Below, one piece after another: positions 25,166-33,425 of a DNA stretch of 64,000 nucleotides. Each line of letters starts with the position of its first letter. Within the stretch, counting starts at the first letter, position 1. The position numbers and the translations under genes are program-made. Source of the DNA: Micromonospora sp. Llam0 (GTDB lineage: Bacteria; Actinomycetota; Actinomycetes; Mycobacteriales; Micromonosporaceae); the NCBI RefSeq assembly GCF_003751085.1, contig NZ_RJJY01000002.1, positions 434,001-498,000 on the forward strand, in the 5' to 3' direction. The notes below the pieces were generated by a model. It saw only the letters and a list, made by a program, of their open reading frames with translations, ran no database searches and was not told the DNA's origin.

Positions 25166-26998
25166 ATGGCTCTTGTCCTGGGTGAGCTCGCCACCATCCT
25201 CAAGGCCGACCTCGCACCCTTCGAGCGCGACCTTCGCAAGGCAAGGCGTGCCTTCGACCAGCACAAGGATGCCCTCAAAGCTGGCGCGGCGGTGGCCGGT
25301 GCCGCCATCGCGGCCGGGATCGGCGCCGGCCTCGTCTCCGCCATGAACCTATCCAGCGCGCAGGCGAAGTTGAAGAACCAGCTCGGCGACCCGGCCGTAG
25401 CCGAGGCCGCCGGGGCCGCTGCCGCCGGTAGCTTCGGGCGTGGTTTCACTGCCACGATCGACGAGGCGATGGCCGACGCCTCCGCCGTCTTCAGCTCGGG
25501 ACTGACCGGCGGGTCACAGAATGAACAGCTGATCGAAGACCTGACCGTCAAGACACAGGCGCTGTCGAAGACTTTCGAATTCGATCTGGCCAAGGCAGCC
25601 GGTGTAGCCGGTGTCGTGATGCGTGACGGATTGGCCAAGGACGGCACCGAAGCCCTTGACCTCATCGCCCGCACCTCACAGCGAGTCGGCCCGCAGTTCC
25701 GGGAAGACATCCTCGACGCCGCACACGAGTACGGCACCTTCTTCGCGTCCCTTGGCTTCGATGGCCCGCAAGCCTTCGAATTGCTGGCGCGCGGCGCGGA
25801 GAAGGGCACGTACGGCATCGACAAGATTGCCGACACGATCAAAGAGTTGACGCTGATCGCTACCGACATGTCGACCGGTACGCAGGAGGCGTTCGGCGAG
25901 ATTGGACTCGATGCCCATCAGATGGCCAACGATCTGCTCGCCGGGGGCGACACCGCGCAGGCCGCATTCGGCAAGATCATCAGCGGGTTGCAGGACATCA
26001 AGGACCCGGCCGACCGGGCTAACACCGCTATCGCCCTATTCGGCACCCCGCTCGAAGATATGAACAAAGCGGACATCCCCGAATTCCTGGATTCACTGTC
26101 GAATTTGGGTGACGGGATGACCGACGCCGCCGGTACCGCGTCCGAGATGGCGGAGACCTTCGAGCAGGACGCCGGCCAGCAGCTGCAGGCCTTCAAGAAC
26201 CAGGTGCAGGCCGCCCTAGTCGACAAGCTCGCCGAGGCGGTGCCGTACATGCGCGCCACCTTCGGCTGGCTCAGCGAAAACTCAGACTGGGTGGGACCAC
26301 TCACTACCGGTCTCGGCGTCCTCGCCGGCGCTATCGCACTGATCATCGGTGCGCTTAAGGTGTGGGCCGCCGTCCAGATCGTATTGAACTTGGCGCTGTG
26401 GACGTCGCCGATCACCTGGATTGTCCTCGGCGTCCTCGCCCTCATCGCCGTGATAGTTTTGATAGCCACCAAGACGACGTGGTTCTCCGACCTGTGGAAT
26501 TGGGCCTGGAACGGCATCAAGGGTGCAGCGCTGAAAACGTGGGATTGGCTGAAATCCCTACCCGGAAAGATGAAAGAGGCCTACTCCAACCTCGCGAACA
26601 TCATCACCGCACCATTCAGGAATGCGTTTAATGCGATCGCCCGACTCTGGAATGGTGGCCCCGGAAGAATGTCATTCACGGTGCCCGACTGGATTCCGAA
26701 GTTCGGCGGGCGGGGATTCAGCATGCCGACCATGCCCATGTTGGCGAAGGGTGGCAACATCCTCGAGGCCGGTATGGCGATCGTGGGTGAGGCCGGGCCG
26801 GAGATGCTGCACCTCCCGCGCGGCGCCCAGGTCGAGCCGCTCAGGGGTGGCGGCCGGAACCAGCACGCCGAGCAGCGGGTCACCCTGATCATCCGGGGTG
26901 ACGGTGTCGTGGCCGGCATCCGCGAGGACATCCGACTCAAGGGCGGCGGCGACGTGGTCCGGCACCTCACCCCGCAGACTGGCGGAGGCTGGTCATGA
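25166..26998 (+). CDS. Tail tape measure protein
   Basis: This 610-residue protein sets tail length and reaches toward the host membrane during DNA entry. N-terminal DLAPFERDLRKARRAFDQHK and the central FEFDLAKAAGVAGVVMRDGL region match the TP901-type core. Two to three hydrophobic segments (LTTGLGVLAGAIALIIGALK, WIVLGVLALIAVIVLIA) lie near 375-440. The C-terminus has Gly-rich GGNILEAGMAIVGEAGPEML. The ATG follows AGAGAGG; an in-frame GTG at 25157 is less likely. At 610 residues it predicts a short tail. Stretches around 26000-26700 are noticeably richer in A/T than their neighbours. Confidence 0.93.
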   Translation: MALVLGELATILKADLAPFERDLRKARRAFDQHKDALKAGAAVAGAAIAAGIGAGLVSAMNLSSAQAKLKNQLGDPAVAEAAGAAAAGSFGRGFTATIDEAMADASAVFSSGLTGGSQNEQLIEDLTVKTQALSKTFEFDLAKAAGVAGVVMRDGLAKDGTEALDLIARTSQRVGPQFREDILDAAHEYGTFFASLGFDGPQAFELLARGAEKGTYGIDKIADTIKELTLIATDMSTGTQEAFGEIGLDAHQMANDLLAGGDTAQAAFGKIISGLQDIKDPADRANTAIALFGTPLEDMNKADIPEFLDSLSNLGDGMTDAAGTASEMAETFEQDAGQQLQAFKNQVQAALVDKLAEAVPYMRATFGWLSENSDWVGPLTTGLGVLAGAIALIIGALKVWAAVQIVLNLALWTSPITWIVLGVLALIAVIVLIATKTTWFSDLWNWAWNGIKGAALKTWDWLKSLPGKMKEAYSNLANIITAPFRNAFNAIARLWNGGPGRMSFTVPDWIPKFGGRGFSMPTMPMLAKGGNILEAGMAIVGEAGPEMLHLPRGAQVEPLRGGGRNQHAEQRVTLIIRGDGVVAGIREDIRLKGGGDVVRHLTPQTGGGWS

Positions 26999-29178
26999 GC
27001 GCGCTGTACGTCCCGCGCCTGCGGGCGGCGTTCGGCGCGGGACGTACAGCGGACCCGTCGTCCTGGACGTGGACCGACATCACCACCTACCTGCACAAGT
27101 CGACGCCGGTCCGCCACTCGTGGGGGCGGGACCGCAACGCGACCGGACGGCAGCCACACACCCTGTCGCTCGCCCTGCGAAACCACGATGGCCGGTTCAC
27201 CTGGTCCGATCCGCGCAGCCCGTACTACCCGTGGCTGGTCAACGGCGTACCGATCGAGTGGGCCGTGGATGTCGGCTCCGGCTACGAGGTCCGCTTCCGG
27301 GGCTACGTCGACGGCGGTTGGCCGGTCGAATGGCCCGGCGGCAGCAGCAAGCACGCCCTCACCAGGATCACCGCCACCAGCATCTCCGGCCTGCTCAAGC
27401 AGGGTGAGCGGCCCACGCGGACGGCCCTGGGGCAGGACATCACCGCCGCCGACCAGGCCGAGACGCTGCTTGCCTACTGGCCGTGCAACGACGGGCAGGA
27501 CGCGGGCGGCTGCGCGTCCGGCATCCCCGGGCATCCGCCCCTCGCCGCAACCGGAGACGTCCAGTTCGGTGCGACCGACCCGGGCCTGCAGGGCATGGGC
27601 AGCGTGCCGGACCTGTCCGGCGGCGGCCGCCTGTCCGGGCCCGTTCCGGTAGCCGGCACCGCGTCGCCGGTCGAGTGGACGGCGCAATTCTTCGCCGAGG
27701 AGGCGACCGCTTCCGGGGCGACCGATCCGTACGTTCTCGCGGAATGGCAGGATTCGGCCGGCGCCACCTGGGATATCCGATTCACCGGCAGCCCCAATTT
27801 CAACACCCAATTGCGGCGCGATGGTATTGCCATTATCGAAGATGGCACTAGCTTTATCGCATTCTTTGAATGGCGCGTTGTCGCGTGGCAGAATGGTACT
27901 AACATTTCTGCTCAGCTGATCATTAATGGTCAGTCGCAGGGTGACGTCAGCCCGGGTGGTGGCGGACCGTGGACCGCATCCGTGGCCAGCAACACGCTGG
28001 GATGGCCGACGAGGGTCACCCTCAACCCCGCATCGGCGTCGACGGCCGGCGTGCATGGAATTGGTGAGGTGCAGGTGTGGAAGGGCACCTCGCCGCCGTC
28101 CTACGTCCCGGCCTCAGCTGCGGACTCGTACGGCCGGCAGGTCACCAACGCAACCCGTGGCTTCCTGCGCGAGACGGCGGTGGACCGGATCACCCGGGTG
28201 TGCGCCGCCAGCTCCATCCCGCTCACCGTGGTGGACAGCGTCGACGCCGCTCACATTTCGCGGATGACCTACCAGCCTGCCGCTACCGACCTGCAGCTGA
28301 TCGACGCCTGCGTGCTCGTTGACGGCGGCATTCTCGGTGACGAGCTGGGCGGCTGGGGGCTCGAGTTGATCCCGCGTCAGCACCGCTACAACCCGGCGAC
28401 CGTGTTGACACTGGACGGCTCGGCGCGGGAGGTGCCGGCCGGCATCCGACCGATTCCGGCCAGCACCGCCGATATGCGCAACCAGTGGACCGCCAGCCGT
28501 CCGGGCGGCAGCTCGGCGACGGCGGTCGACCAGGCGCACGTGCAGCAGCACGGCCGCCTGTCCGGGCAGCAGGACTACGACCTGCTCGACGACACGGAGC
28601 TGGCCAACATCGCCAGCTTGCAAGTTCACCTGGGCACGGACGAGAGCCCACGGTACGACCGGATCGCGATCAAGCTGCACGCCAAGCCGGACCTGATCAC
28701 GCAGTGGCTGGCTGTGCGGCCCGGCACGAAGGTGGTGGCCACCAACCTGCCGCCCCAGCACCCGCCGGGGGACGCGCAGATCGTGGTCACCGGCGGGGAG
28801 GAGACGTGGCAGTCCGGCACTGTCTGGGATGCGGCGGTGTGGGGGCGGCCGGCTCGGCCGTGGCAGGTCGGCGCGCTCGGCACCAGCACCCGCCTGGACA
28901 CGGCAGGCAGTGAGACCACCGCCGACTTTGACAGCGGTGTCGACACGGCGTTGAGCGTGCAGCGGTCGGCCGGCACCGTAGCGCTGTGGACCGTCAACCC
29001 AGCCATGTACCCGTTCGACATCGTCGTGGGTGGGGTCAGGCTCACGGCTACCGCCTGCAGCGGCACCAGCGACCCGCAAACGTTCACCGTCGACCAGGCG
29101 CCGGTGGACGGCGTTGAGATCACCATCCCCGCCGGATCATCGGTCCGGCTCGCTGATCCGTGGAGGCTCGCCCGATGA
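26995..29178 (+). CDS. Large minor tail protein (baseplate/distal tail)
   Basis: This protein has 727 residues and overlaps the tape measure stop by ATGA. The N-terminal about 120 residues (TWTDITTYLHKSTPVRHSWG, LSLALRNHDGRF) look like a distal-tail domain. The middle contains a lectin-like (concanavalin/laminin-G type) sandwich with AQFFAEEATASGATDPYVLA and TWDIRFTGSPNFN, and the C-terminal half returns to baseplate-type sequence. It probably builds the tail tip and may bind cell-surface sugars. An A/T-richer patch at about 27720-27930 lies in the lectin-like domain. Confidence 0.85.
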   Translation: MSALYVPRLRAAFGAGRTADPSSWTWTDITTYLHKSTPVRHSWGRDRNATGRQPHTLSLALRNHDGRFTWSDPRSPYYPWLVNGVPIEWAVDVGSGYEVRFRGYVDGGWPVEWPGGSSKHALTRITATSISGLLKQGERPTRTALGQDITAADQAETLLAYWPCNDGQDAGGCASGIPGHPPLAATGDVQFGATDPGLQGMGSVPDLSGGGRLSGPVPVAGTASPVEWTAQFFAEEATASGATDPYVLAEWQDSAGATWDIRFTGSPNFNTQLRRDGIAIIEDGTSFIAFFEWRVVAWQNGTNISAQLIINGQSQGDVSPGGGGPWTASVASNTLGWPTRVTLNPASASTAGVHGIGEVQVWKGTSPPSYVPASAADSYGRQVTNATRGFLRETAVDRITRVCAASSIPLTVVDSVDAAHISRMTYQPAATDLQLIDACVLVDGGILGDELGGWGLELIPRQHRYNPATVLTLDGSAREVPAGIRPIPASTADMRNQWTASRPGGSSATAVDQAHVQQHGRLSGQQDYDLLDDTELANIASLQVHLGTDESPRYDRIAIKLHAKPDLITQWLAVRPGTKVVATNLPPQHPPGDAQIVVTGGEETWQSGTVWDAAVWGRPARPWQVGALGTSTRLDTAGSETTADFDSGVDTALSVQRSAGTVALWTVNPAMYPFDIVVGGVRLTATACSGTSDPQTFTVDQAPVDGVEITIPAGSSVRLADPWRLAR

Positions 29179-29666
29179 CCCTCTCTTCCGGCGACCTGGT
29201 CACCGCTGACGACTGGCCCGGCTCAGCGGTCGTTCAGCTGCGCCGGCTGTCGTCGCAGACCCTCACGCATGACACGGTCACCGCTATCCAGTGGACCGTG
29301 CAGGAACTGGACACCAACGGCTTCCACTCCACATCGGTCAACAACTCACGGATCATCCCGTCAATTCCGGGGCTGTATTTCTGCGCCCTGGTCGCCCACT
29401 TCGCCGCCAACGCTATCGGTGATCGGCGCGCGTACATCGGAAAGAACGGCACGGCTCTGCCACCGGTGGGCCGGGTGATCAACCTTGCCAACGCGGCAGC
29501 AGTGGCCACCACACAACGCGTAATCGAGTGCAACGGCACCACGGATTACATCGAGGGATTCGCTTTCCAGTCGAGCGGAGGAAACCTTTCTTTGGTCGGC
29601 GATTCCGACGCGACGAACACATTCCAGAGTCTGATGACCGTGCACCGGATCGCACCCCTGCCATAG
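29175..29666 (+). CDS. Minor tail protein, possible receptor-binding jelly roll
   Basis: This protein has 163 residues. The beta-rich pattern (TAIQWTVQELDTNGFHS, IIPSIPGLYFCALVAHFAA, RRAYIGKNGTAL) resembles C1q/TNF-like jelly-roll domains found at phage tail tips. Being the last tail gene before lysis, it is a fair candidate for the receptor-binding tip. It overlaps the large minor tail protein by ATGA. Confidence 0.75.
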   Translation: MTLSSGDLVTADDWPGSAVVQLRRLSSQTLTHDTVTAIQWTVQELDTNGFHSTSVNNSRIIPSIPGLYFCALVAHFAANAIGDRRAYIGKNGTALPPVGRVINLANAAAVATTQRVIECNGTTDYIEGFAFQSSGGNLSLVGDSDATNTFQSLMTVHRIAPLP

Positions 29667-29676
29667 GAGGTACCTG

Positions 29677-29775
29677 ATGCTGTGGCTGGTTGTTGCCGCT
29701 GTCGCCAGCCTGGTGGCCGGCATGCTGTTGGAGGCGGCCGCCCGGCGCGGCGACGACACGACGGAGGTGCCCTGA
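29677..29775 (+). CDS. 32-residue membrane peptide of the lysis module
   Basis: The ATG follows TAGGAGG. The product is one hydrophobic segment (LWLVVAAVASLVAGMLLEAA) and a short acidic tail. Placed directly before the endolysin, it may be a holin accessory or spanin-like peptide. No homology can be claimed. Confidence 0.6.
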   Translation: MLWLVVAAVASLVAGMLLEAAARRGDDTTEVP

Positions 29776-29776
29776 C

Positions 29777-30598
29777 ATGGCCAGCTGGCGGCTCGCCCGG
29801 TCCCTCGAGGTGCTGCGCGACGAGATCCGTGCCCGGCATCCGGGGACAACGGTGTGGACGATCGGCGACCAGGCGCACGCGTCGGGCTGGTCGGACCACA
29901 ACCCCAATCAGGCCGGGGTGGTGTGCGCCATCGACGTGCTCGCGGACAAGGGCCTGGACCTGGACGACTTCGCCAACCGGGTCGTGGCCGCCCGGCACCC
30001 GGCATTCAAGTACCTGATCTGGAACCGGCGCATCTGGTCGGCCGCGTACCCGGGCTGGCGGACCTACACCGGCTCGAATCCACACAGCACCCACGTGCAC
30101 GTGTCGGTGGGCCAGGGTCCGGACGGCCGATCGACCGGACCCTACGACGACCGATCCCCGTGGGGCATCGCAGACGAGGGAGACGACATGCTCGTACGGC
30201 AGGGCCAGAAGAGTGAGGTAGTCGCGTACTGGCAGAGGGTTTTGCGTGACTGTGGGCACGATCCCGGGCCGATCGACGGCGACTACGGGCCGAAGACGGC
30301 GGCCGCTGTGAACGCGCACCGGGCCAAGCACAAGCAGGGCCCGGCGGCCAGCGTCACGGGCTGGCAGGCCTGGCAGCTGCACACCGAGCTGGCCCGCAAG
30401 CACGGCGGCGGGTCCGGTGAGCGTGGGCCGGCCGGTCCGGCTGGTGCGACCGGACCGCAGGGACCCGCAGGGGCCCGGGGACCGCAGGGCGAGCGTGGCG
30501 AACCGGGGCCGGCGGGTCCGGCCGGCCGTACGCCGACCCGGATCGCGATCTCCGGCGACGTGGTCGAGACCGCACCACCGTCCGGGTCGGGCGAGTGA
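29777..30598 (+). CDS. Endolysin: M15-type peptidase, PG-binding domain, collagen-like tail
   Basis: This protein has 273 residues. Residues about 1-130 form a zinc peptidase of the M15 (D-Ala carboxypeptidase-like) type: [17 protein letters not shown] (His41, Asp53) and [10 protein letters not shown] (His106, His108) as metal and catalytic residues. Residues about 140-205 are a peptidoglycan-binding domain ([30 protein letters not shown]). Residues 214-252 are 13 uninterrupted Gly-X-Y triplets, followed by a short tail. It cuts cell-wall peptides at lysis. The collagen-like tail is unusual for an endolysin and could trimerise it. The start is the ATG one base after the previous stop. Confidence 0.9.
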   Translation: MASWRLARSLEVLRDEIRARHPGTTVWTIGDQAHASGWSDHNPNQAGVVCAIDVLADKGLDLDDFANRVVAARHPAFKYLIWNRRIWSAAYPGWRTYTGSNPHSTHVHVSVGQGPDGRSTGPYDDRSPWGIADEGDDMLVRQGQKSEVVAYWQRVLRDCGHDPGPIDGDYGPKTAAAVNAHRAKHKQGPAASVTGWQAWQLHTELARKHGGGSGERGPAGPAGATGPQGPAGARGPQGERGEPGPAGPAGRTPTRIAISGDVVETAPPSGSGE

Positions 30599-30894
30599 CT
30601 CGGGATGCCCTCCTGGCGTGGTGCGGACTCATCTCGGCCGTCGGCGCGGCCAGCGGCGTCATCGTGGTGGCGGTGAGGTGGATGCTGCGCACCATGAAGC
30701 GCCTCGGCGCCCTCGCCGACGATTTGCTCGGAGAGGCTGAGCGGCCTGGTGTGCCGCGCCGGCCGGGCCTGATGGAACGGGTCGGCGCGATAGAGGACCG
30801 GCTCGGCGAGGTGGAGCGGGTCGTGTGTCGGGAGCTGCGGCCCAACGGGGGCAGCAGCATCAAGGACCAGGTCGCGCGGATCGCCGACCGCTGA
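30595..30894 (+). CDS. Holin-like protein with one TM and coiled coil
   Basis: This protein has 99 residues from a GTG overlapping the endolysin stop. [20 protein letters not shown] forms a transmembrane helix near the N-terminus, followed by a basic patch and a charged helical tail ([19 protein letters not shown]). This layout is like the DUF2746-type proteins next to mycobacteriophage lysins, thought to help holins. Confidence 0.7.
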   Translation: MTRDALLAWCGLISAVGAASGVIVVAVRWMLRTMKRLGALADDLLGEAERPGVPRRPGLMERVGAIEDRLGEVERVVCRELRPNGGSSIKDQVARIADR

Positions 30895-30908
30895 AGAGAG
30901 GATCCACC

Positions 30909-31169
30909 GTGCAGAAGCCGTCCATCGGCCGCATCGTGCACTACGTCAGCTACGGCACCCCGGGCGGCGAGTACCCGTCCGTCTGCCGAGCGGCCGTCAT
31001 CACGGCCGTCGACGACTACCAGGAGCCGGTTCTCAGCGACGACGGCAACCACATCGGGCACGTCAGCCTGGCGGTGCTCAATCCTGAGGGAATGTTCTTC
31101 AACCGGGCGGTCGGGCAGTCCGAGTCCGAGCACCGGGGCGGCACCTGGCACTGGCCCGAGAGAGTCTGA
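30909..31169 (+). CDS. Small conserved phage protein of lysis region
   Basis: This protein has 86 residues from a GTG after GAGAGGATCC. The sequence ([51 protein letters not shown]) is a compact beta-rich domain common in actinophages near lysis or tail genes. Its function is unknown. Confidence 0.7.
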   Translation: MQKPSIGRIVHYVSYGTPGGEYPSVCRAAVITAVDDYQEPVLSDDGNHIGHVSLAVLNPEGMFFNRAVGQSESEHRGGTWHWPERV

Positions 31170-31180
31170 GGAGGCTCACC

Positions 31181-31414
31181 ATGCCCACCCCCACCCCACC
31201 CAGCGAACCGCTGTGGTCGGTCGGCGGCATCACCGCCGTCGTCGCTGCGTTCGTGGCGCTCGTGACCGCCTTCGGGCTCGACCTGTCGCCGGAGCAGCAG
31301 ACGGCGATCCTCGGGGTGGCCGCCGTGCTCGCCCCCCTGGCCGTCGCCCTGATCGGCCGGTCGCGGGTGTTCAGCCCGGCGACGGTGGCCGAGCTGACCC
31401 GGTACGACCAGTGA
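31181..31414 (+). CDS. Holin candidate with two TM helices
   Basis: This protein has 77 residues and follows GAGGAGG. Two hydrophobic helices (SVGGITAVVAAFVALVTAFG and ILGVAAVLAPLAVALIG) are joined by a short acidic loop and end in a polar tail. Size and topology fit a class II holin that triggers lysis timing by permeabilising the membrane. Confidence 0.7.
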   Translation: MPTPTPPSEPLWSVGGITAVVAAFVALVTAFGLDLSPEQQTAILGVAAVLAPLAVALIGRSRVFSPATVAELTRYDQ

Positions 31415-31623
31415 GCACCGCCGAGCTGTACCGCGACTTCGGCGCCCACCCGGCGATGATCGACCGGGGCGGTCCGGCACCGCTGCCGCCGAGCGTGTTC
31501 AGCGCGCTGGTGCGCGAGCGGGCTACCGGTCTGGCGCGGTCGGCTGTCCGGGAGGAGCACCTGGGGCTGTGGCGCGCGGTGGACACTGCGGCGGCCGCCG
31601 TGAAGAACGTGGTGCGCCGGTGA
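31411..31623 (+). CDS. Small hypothetical late protein
   Basis: This protein has 70 residues from a GTG overlapping the holin stop. It is helical in its second half (ALVRERATGLARSAVREEHL). No family is recognised. Confidence 0.55.
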   Translation: MSTAELYRDFGAHPAMIDRGGPAPLPPSVFSALVRERATGLARSAVREEHLGLWRAVDTAAAAVKNVVRR

Positions 31624-31880
31624 GCACCTTGGTCCGCACGCACACCCGCACCCACGTCGAGATTACGTTCGCCGACCCCCACCTGCGTTGCACCCGGTGC
31701 CAGGGCTGGGTGACCGGCTACCACGACCCTGAGCGGTGCGGCCCCGGGTGCAGTGAGGGCTGGGCGAACGTGCCGTGTGGCTGTGAGCGGGCCGGCGTCG
31801 ACAGCATGTGTCCGTCGTGGGGGCCGGTCGACGGCTGCCGCTGCGATCCGGTCGATCACCCGGTGCCGCCCGAGGCGTGA
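31620..31880 (+). CDS. Cysteine-rich small protein
   Basis: This protein has 86 residues and nine cysteines after residue 24 (CTRCQG, CGPGCSEG, CGCERAG, CRCDP), with a few His residues. It probably binds two zinc ions. It starts at a GTG overlapping the previous stop. No family is recognised. Confidence 0.6.
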   Translation: MSTLVRTHTRTHVEITFADPHLRCTRCQGWVTGYHDPERCGPGCSEGWANVPCGCERAGVDSMCPSWGPVDGCRCDPVDHPVPPEA

Positions 31881-31978
31881 CCCGGTACGCCTACGCTGGC
31901 ACCTCCTACGTCATCGAGGTCGCCGACGTCGAGTCGGACGAGGAGCACGCCGCCCTCGTCGCCCGCGACGGGGAGTAG
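31877..31978 (+). CDS. 33-residue hypothetical protein
   Basis: From a GTG overlapping the previous TGA; the sequence is YAYAGTSYVIEVADVESDEE then a short acidic end. It is the last gene of the rightward late operon. Confidence 0.45.
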   Translation: MTRYAYAGTSYVIEVADVESDEEHAALVARDGE

Positions 31979-31994
31979 GATCGGCGACCAAGCA

Positions 31995-32017
31995 GCGCCT
32001 GCCCGCCAGGCAGGCGC
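31995..32017 (+). terminator. Hairpin at end of late operon
   Basis: GCGCCTGCC (31995-32003) pairs with GGCAGGCGC (32009-32017) around a 5-base loop, 17 bases after the last rightward gene. There is no U run, which is usual for GC-rich actinobacterial terminators. Confidence 0.65.
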
Positions 32018-32207
32018 GACCACGAGCACACGCCCCAGAGTTTCCAATTAGGGCCGCCGCCCGCCCGCGAACGTCGGGCAGGTCTCGGAGTGCACCACCG
32101 GCCAGCCGGGCCACGTGAGCGCGGCTGTGAGTGCTGGTAAGCGCGGCCCGGCCTCGATGCACCACCCCTGCCGCCCGTCCGGTGCGGCCGGCAGGGCCCG
32201 CAACGAC

Positions 32208-32237
32208 AGCGCCCCCGCCCATCAGGGTGGGGGCGCT
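32208..32237. terminator. Long hairpin between convergent genes
   Basis: AGCGCCCCCGCCC (32208-32220) pairs with GGGTGGGGGCGCT (32225-32237), 13 pairs including one G-T, with an ATCA loop. It lies 15 bases past the end of the leftward gene and 230 bases past the rightward late genes, so it can serve as a shared terminator. The rest of 31979-32252 shows no gene. Confidence 0.75.
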
Positions 32238-32252
32238 GCTTCGCGTCCGGGG

Positions 32253-32525
32253 TCAGTCGCGCATCAGGTCGATCTGGTCGGCGAGGCGCTGCATCTGCTC
32301 CGCCTCGGTCGTCGGGTCGGTCGCGAGCACCATCGCCGGGGTCATCCCCGCCGCGATCAGCGGCAGAGCCTCCTCCGGCAGGCAGCCCGCCCTGGCCCAC
32401 GCTGCCGCCTGGTGGGCCGGTATCCCCGCCTCCATCCACTGCCGGGCGATGCGGCTCGTGGCCAGCTGGGTGGTGCCGGCGTAGTAGGCACGGCAGTAGT
32501 GGCGCAGCTGCTCCAGCCGATTCAT
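32253..32525 (-). CDS. Small protein with actinobacterial AxxWxxAG-type helical repeats
   Basis: This protein has 90 residues. The middle (QWMEAGIPAHQAAAWARAGC, then PEEALPLIAAGMTPAMVL) repeats the [G]xPxxAxxWxxAG motif found in many actinobacterial and phage helical proteins. It begins 13 bases after the Phd-type gene and is probably co-transcribed with it, but it does not resemble RelE, Doc or other toxins. Confidence 0.7.
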   Translation of the reverse strand: MNRLEQLRHYCRAYYAGTTQLATSRIARQWMEAGIPAHQAAAWARAGCLPEEALPLIAAGMTPAMVLATDPTTEAEQMQRLADQIDLMRD

Positions 32526-32538
32526 CTCGTATCTCCCG

Positions 32539-33036
32539 TCACGCGTAGCGGATGCGCTTGCCGAGCGACCTGGCCGCGTGCGACCAGTTCGCGAACTGGC
32601 GTGCCTCGCAGCGGCGCTCGTAGGCCTTCAGCTCCGGCTGCAGCGCCTCCCACAGCTCGACCCAGTTGGCTTCGCGCTGGTCGATGGTCTGGTCGCCTGG
32701 CTCCACCGGCGGCAGGTGGCCATTGGCGACGGTGTAGACGGCCTGCCCGATCGGCCCGTGCGGTCCGCCGATGCCGTAGATCTTGATCTCGTAGTCGAAC
32801 TCGGCAGCCGACATGTCCCGGTTTTCGCGGGCGATGGCGATGGCGCGGGCCGCAGCCTGGTTCAGGTCCATCTGGGCGGGGGTGGCGGGCACGGTGGTCT
32901 CCTGGTGGTAGGCGGTGAGGCGGGCGGCCGGCTTGCCGTGCCGGGTGAGGATGACGGTCTCGCCCTGTTGGGCGGCGTCGATCAGGTCGCCGAGGCGCTT
33001 GCGGGCGTCTTCGATGCCGATCTGCTTGCTGCTCAT
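32539..33036 (-). CDS. Phd/YefM-type antitoxin with C-terminal extension
   Basis: This protein has 165 residues. The first about 45 (IGIEDARKRLGDLIDAAQQG, then ETVILTRHGKPAARLTAY) are a standard Phd/YefM fold: a DNA-binding dimer that also represses its own promoter. The next 120 residues are not the usual toxin-neutralising tail but a larger helical domain rich in Trp, Glu and Arg. Two palindromes sit just upstream of its ATG. No partner toxin is recognised next to it. It could be an antitoxin of unknown partner or a Phd-based regulator of lysogeny. Confidence 0.8.
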   Translation of the reverse strand: MSSKQIGIEDARKRLGDLIDAAQQGETVILTRHGKPAARLTAYHQETTVPATPAQMDLNQAAARAIAIARENRDMSAAEFDYEIKIYGIGGPHGPIGQAVYTVANGHLPPVEPGDQTIDQREANWVELWEALQPELKAYERRCEARQFANWSHAARSLGKRIRYA

Positions 33037-33039
33037 ACC

Positions 33040-33055
33040 TGAACCTTAAGGTTCA
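33040..33055. promoter_or_regulatory. Operator palindrome 1 upstream of Phd gene
   Basis: TGAACCTTAAGGTTCA is a perfect 16-bp palindrome starting 4 bases before the Phd ATG (reverse strand). The same 14-bp core recurs 34 bp further upstream. Confidence 0.8.
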
Positions 33056-33072
33056 CGGGCCCGATGTGCAAG

Positions 33073-33090
33073 CCGAACCTTAAGGTTCGG
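33073..33090. promoter_or_regulatory. Operator palindrome 2 upstream of Phd gene
   Basis: CCGAACCTTAAGGTTCGG is a perfect 18-bp palindrome with the same GAACCTTAAGGTTC core. Centre-to-centre distance to the first site is 34 bp, about three helical turns, so two dimers could bind on one face and cover the promoter. Confidence 0.8.
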
Positions 33091-33109
33091 GCTGTCGCCT
33101 GCCTGACAG

Positions 33110-33310
33110 TCAGTCGTCGGGCTGCATCTGCTGGTGTGGTCGGTGCTCGCGGATCCAGGCCTCGACATCCGAGCGCAGCCACACGCGCCGCCGGCCGGAG
33201 ACCACGCCGATCGGGGCGGGGAAGCCGGGCCGGCCGGTGATCTGTGTTGCGCGCGTCGTCGACACGCCGCCGAGCATCTCGGCGACGTCGCCCAGCGCGA
33301 CCAGATCCAT
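33110..33310 (-). CDS. Excisionase-like MerR/AlpA-fold DNA-binding protein
   Basis: This protein has 66 residues. VALGDVAEMLGGVSTTRATQ, a Pro wing and RRRVWLRSDVEAWIREH form the winged-helix pattern of AlpA, Xis and similar recombination directionality factors. Near a tyrosine integrase this is the natural excisionase candidate. It could also regulate early promoters. A longer overlapping frame exists but lacks coding character. Confidence 0.8.
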   Translation of the reverse strand: MDLVALGDVAEMLGGVSTTRATQITGRPGFPAPIGVVSGRRRVWLRSDVEAWIREHRPHQQMQPDD

Positions 33311-33342
33311 GGGCCGAGGCTACGAACAGGCACATCTGGCAG

Positions 33343-33359
33343 TAGTGCAGCTTGCACTA
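33343..33359. promoter_or_regulatory. Palindromic operator candidate in divergent region
   Basis: TAGTGCA-GCT-TGCACTA is a 17-bp palindrome in the 115-base gap between the leftward excisionase and the rightward gene at 33426. A related half site, CTTGCATTG, follows at about 33366. It may be a repressor site for the lysogeny switch. I did not identify the repressor gene in the window. Confidence 0.55.
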
Positions 33360-33425
33360 TTGACGCTTGCATTGGGCATAGCTCACCCTTCAGGGGTTAC
33401 CTCACACCACCAGAGAGTGAGCGCC

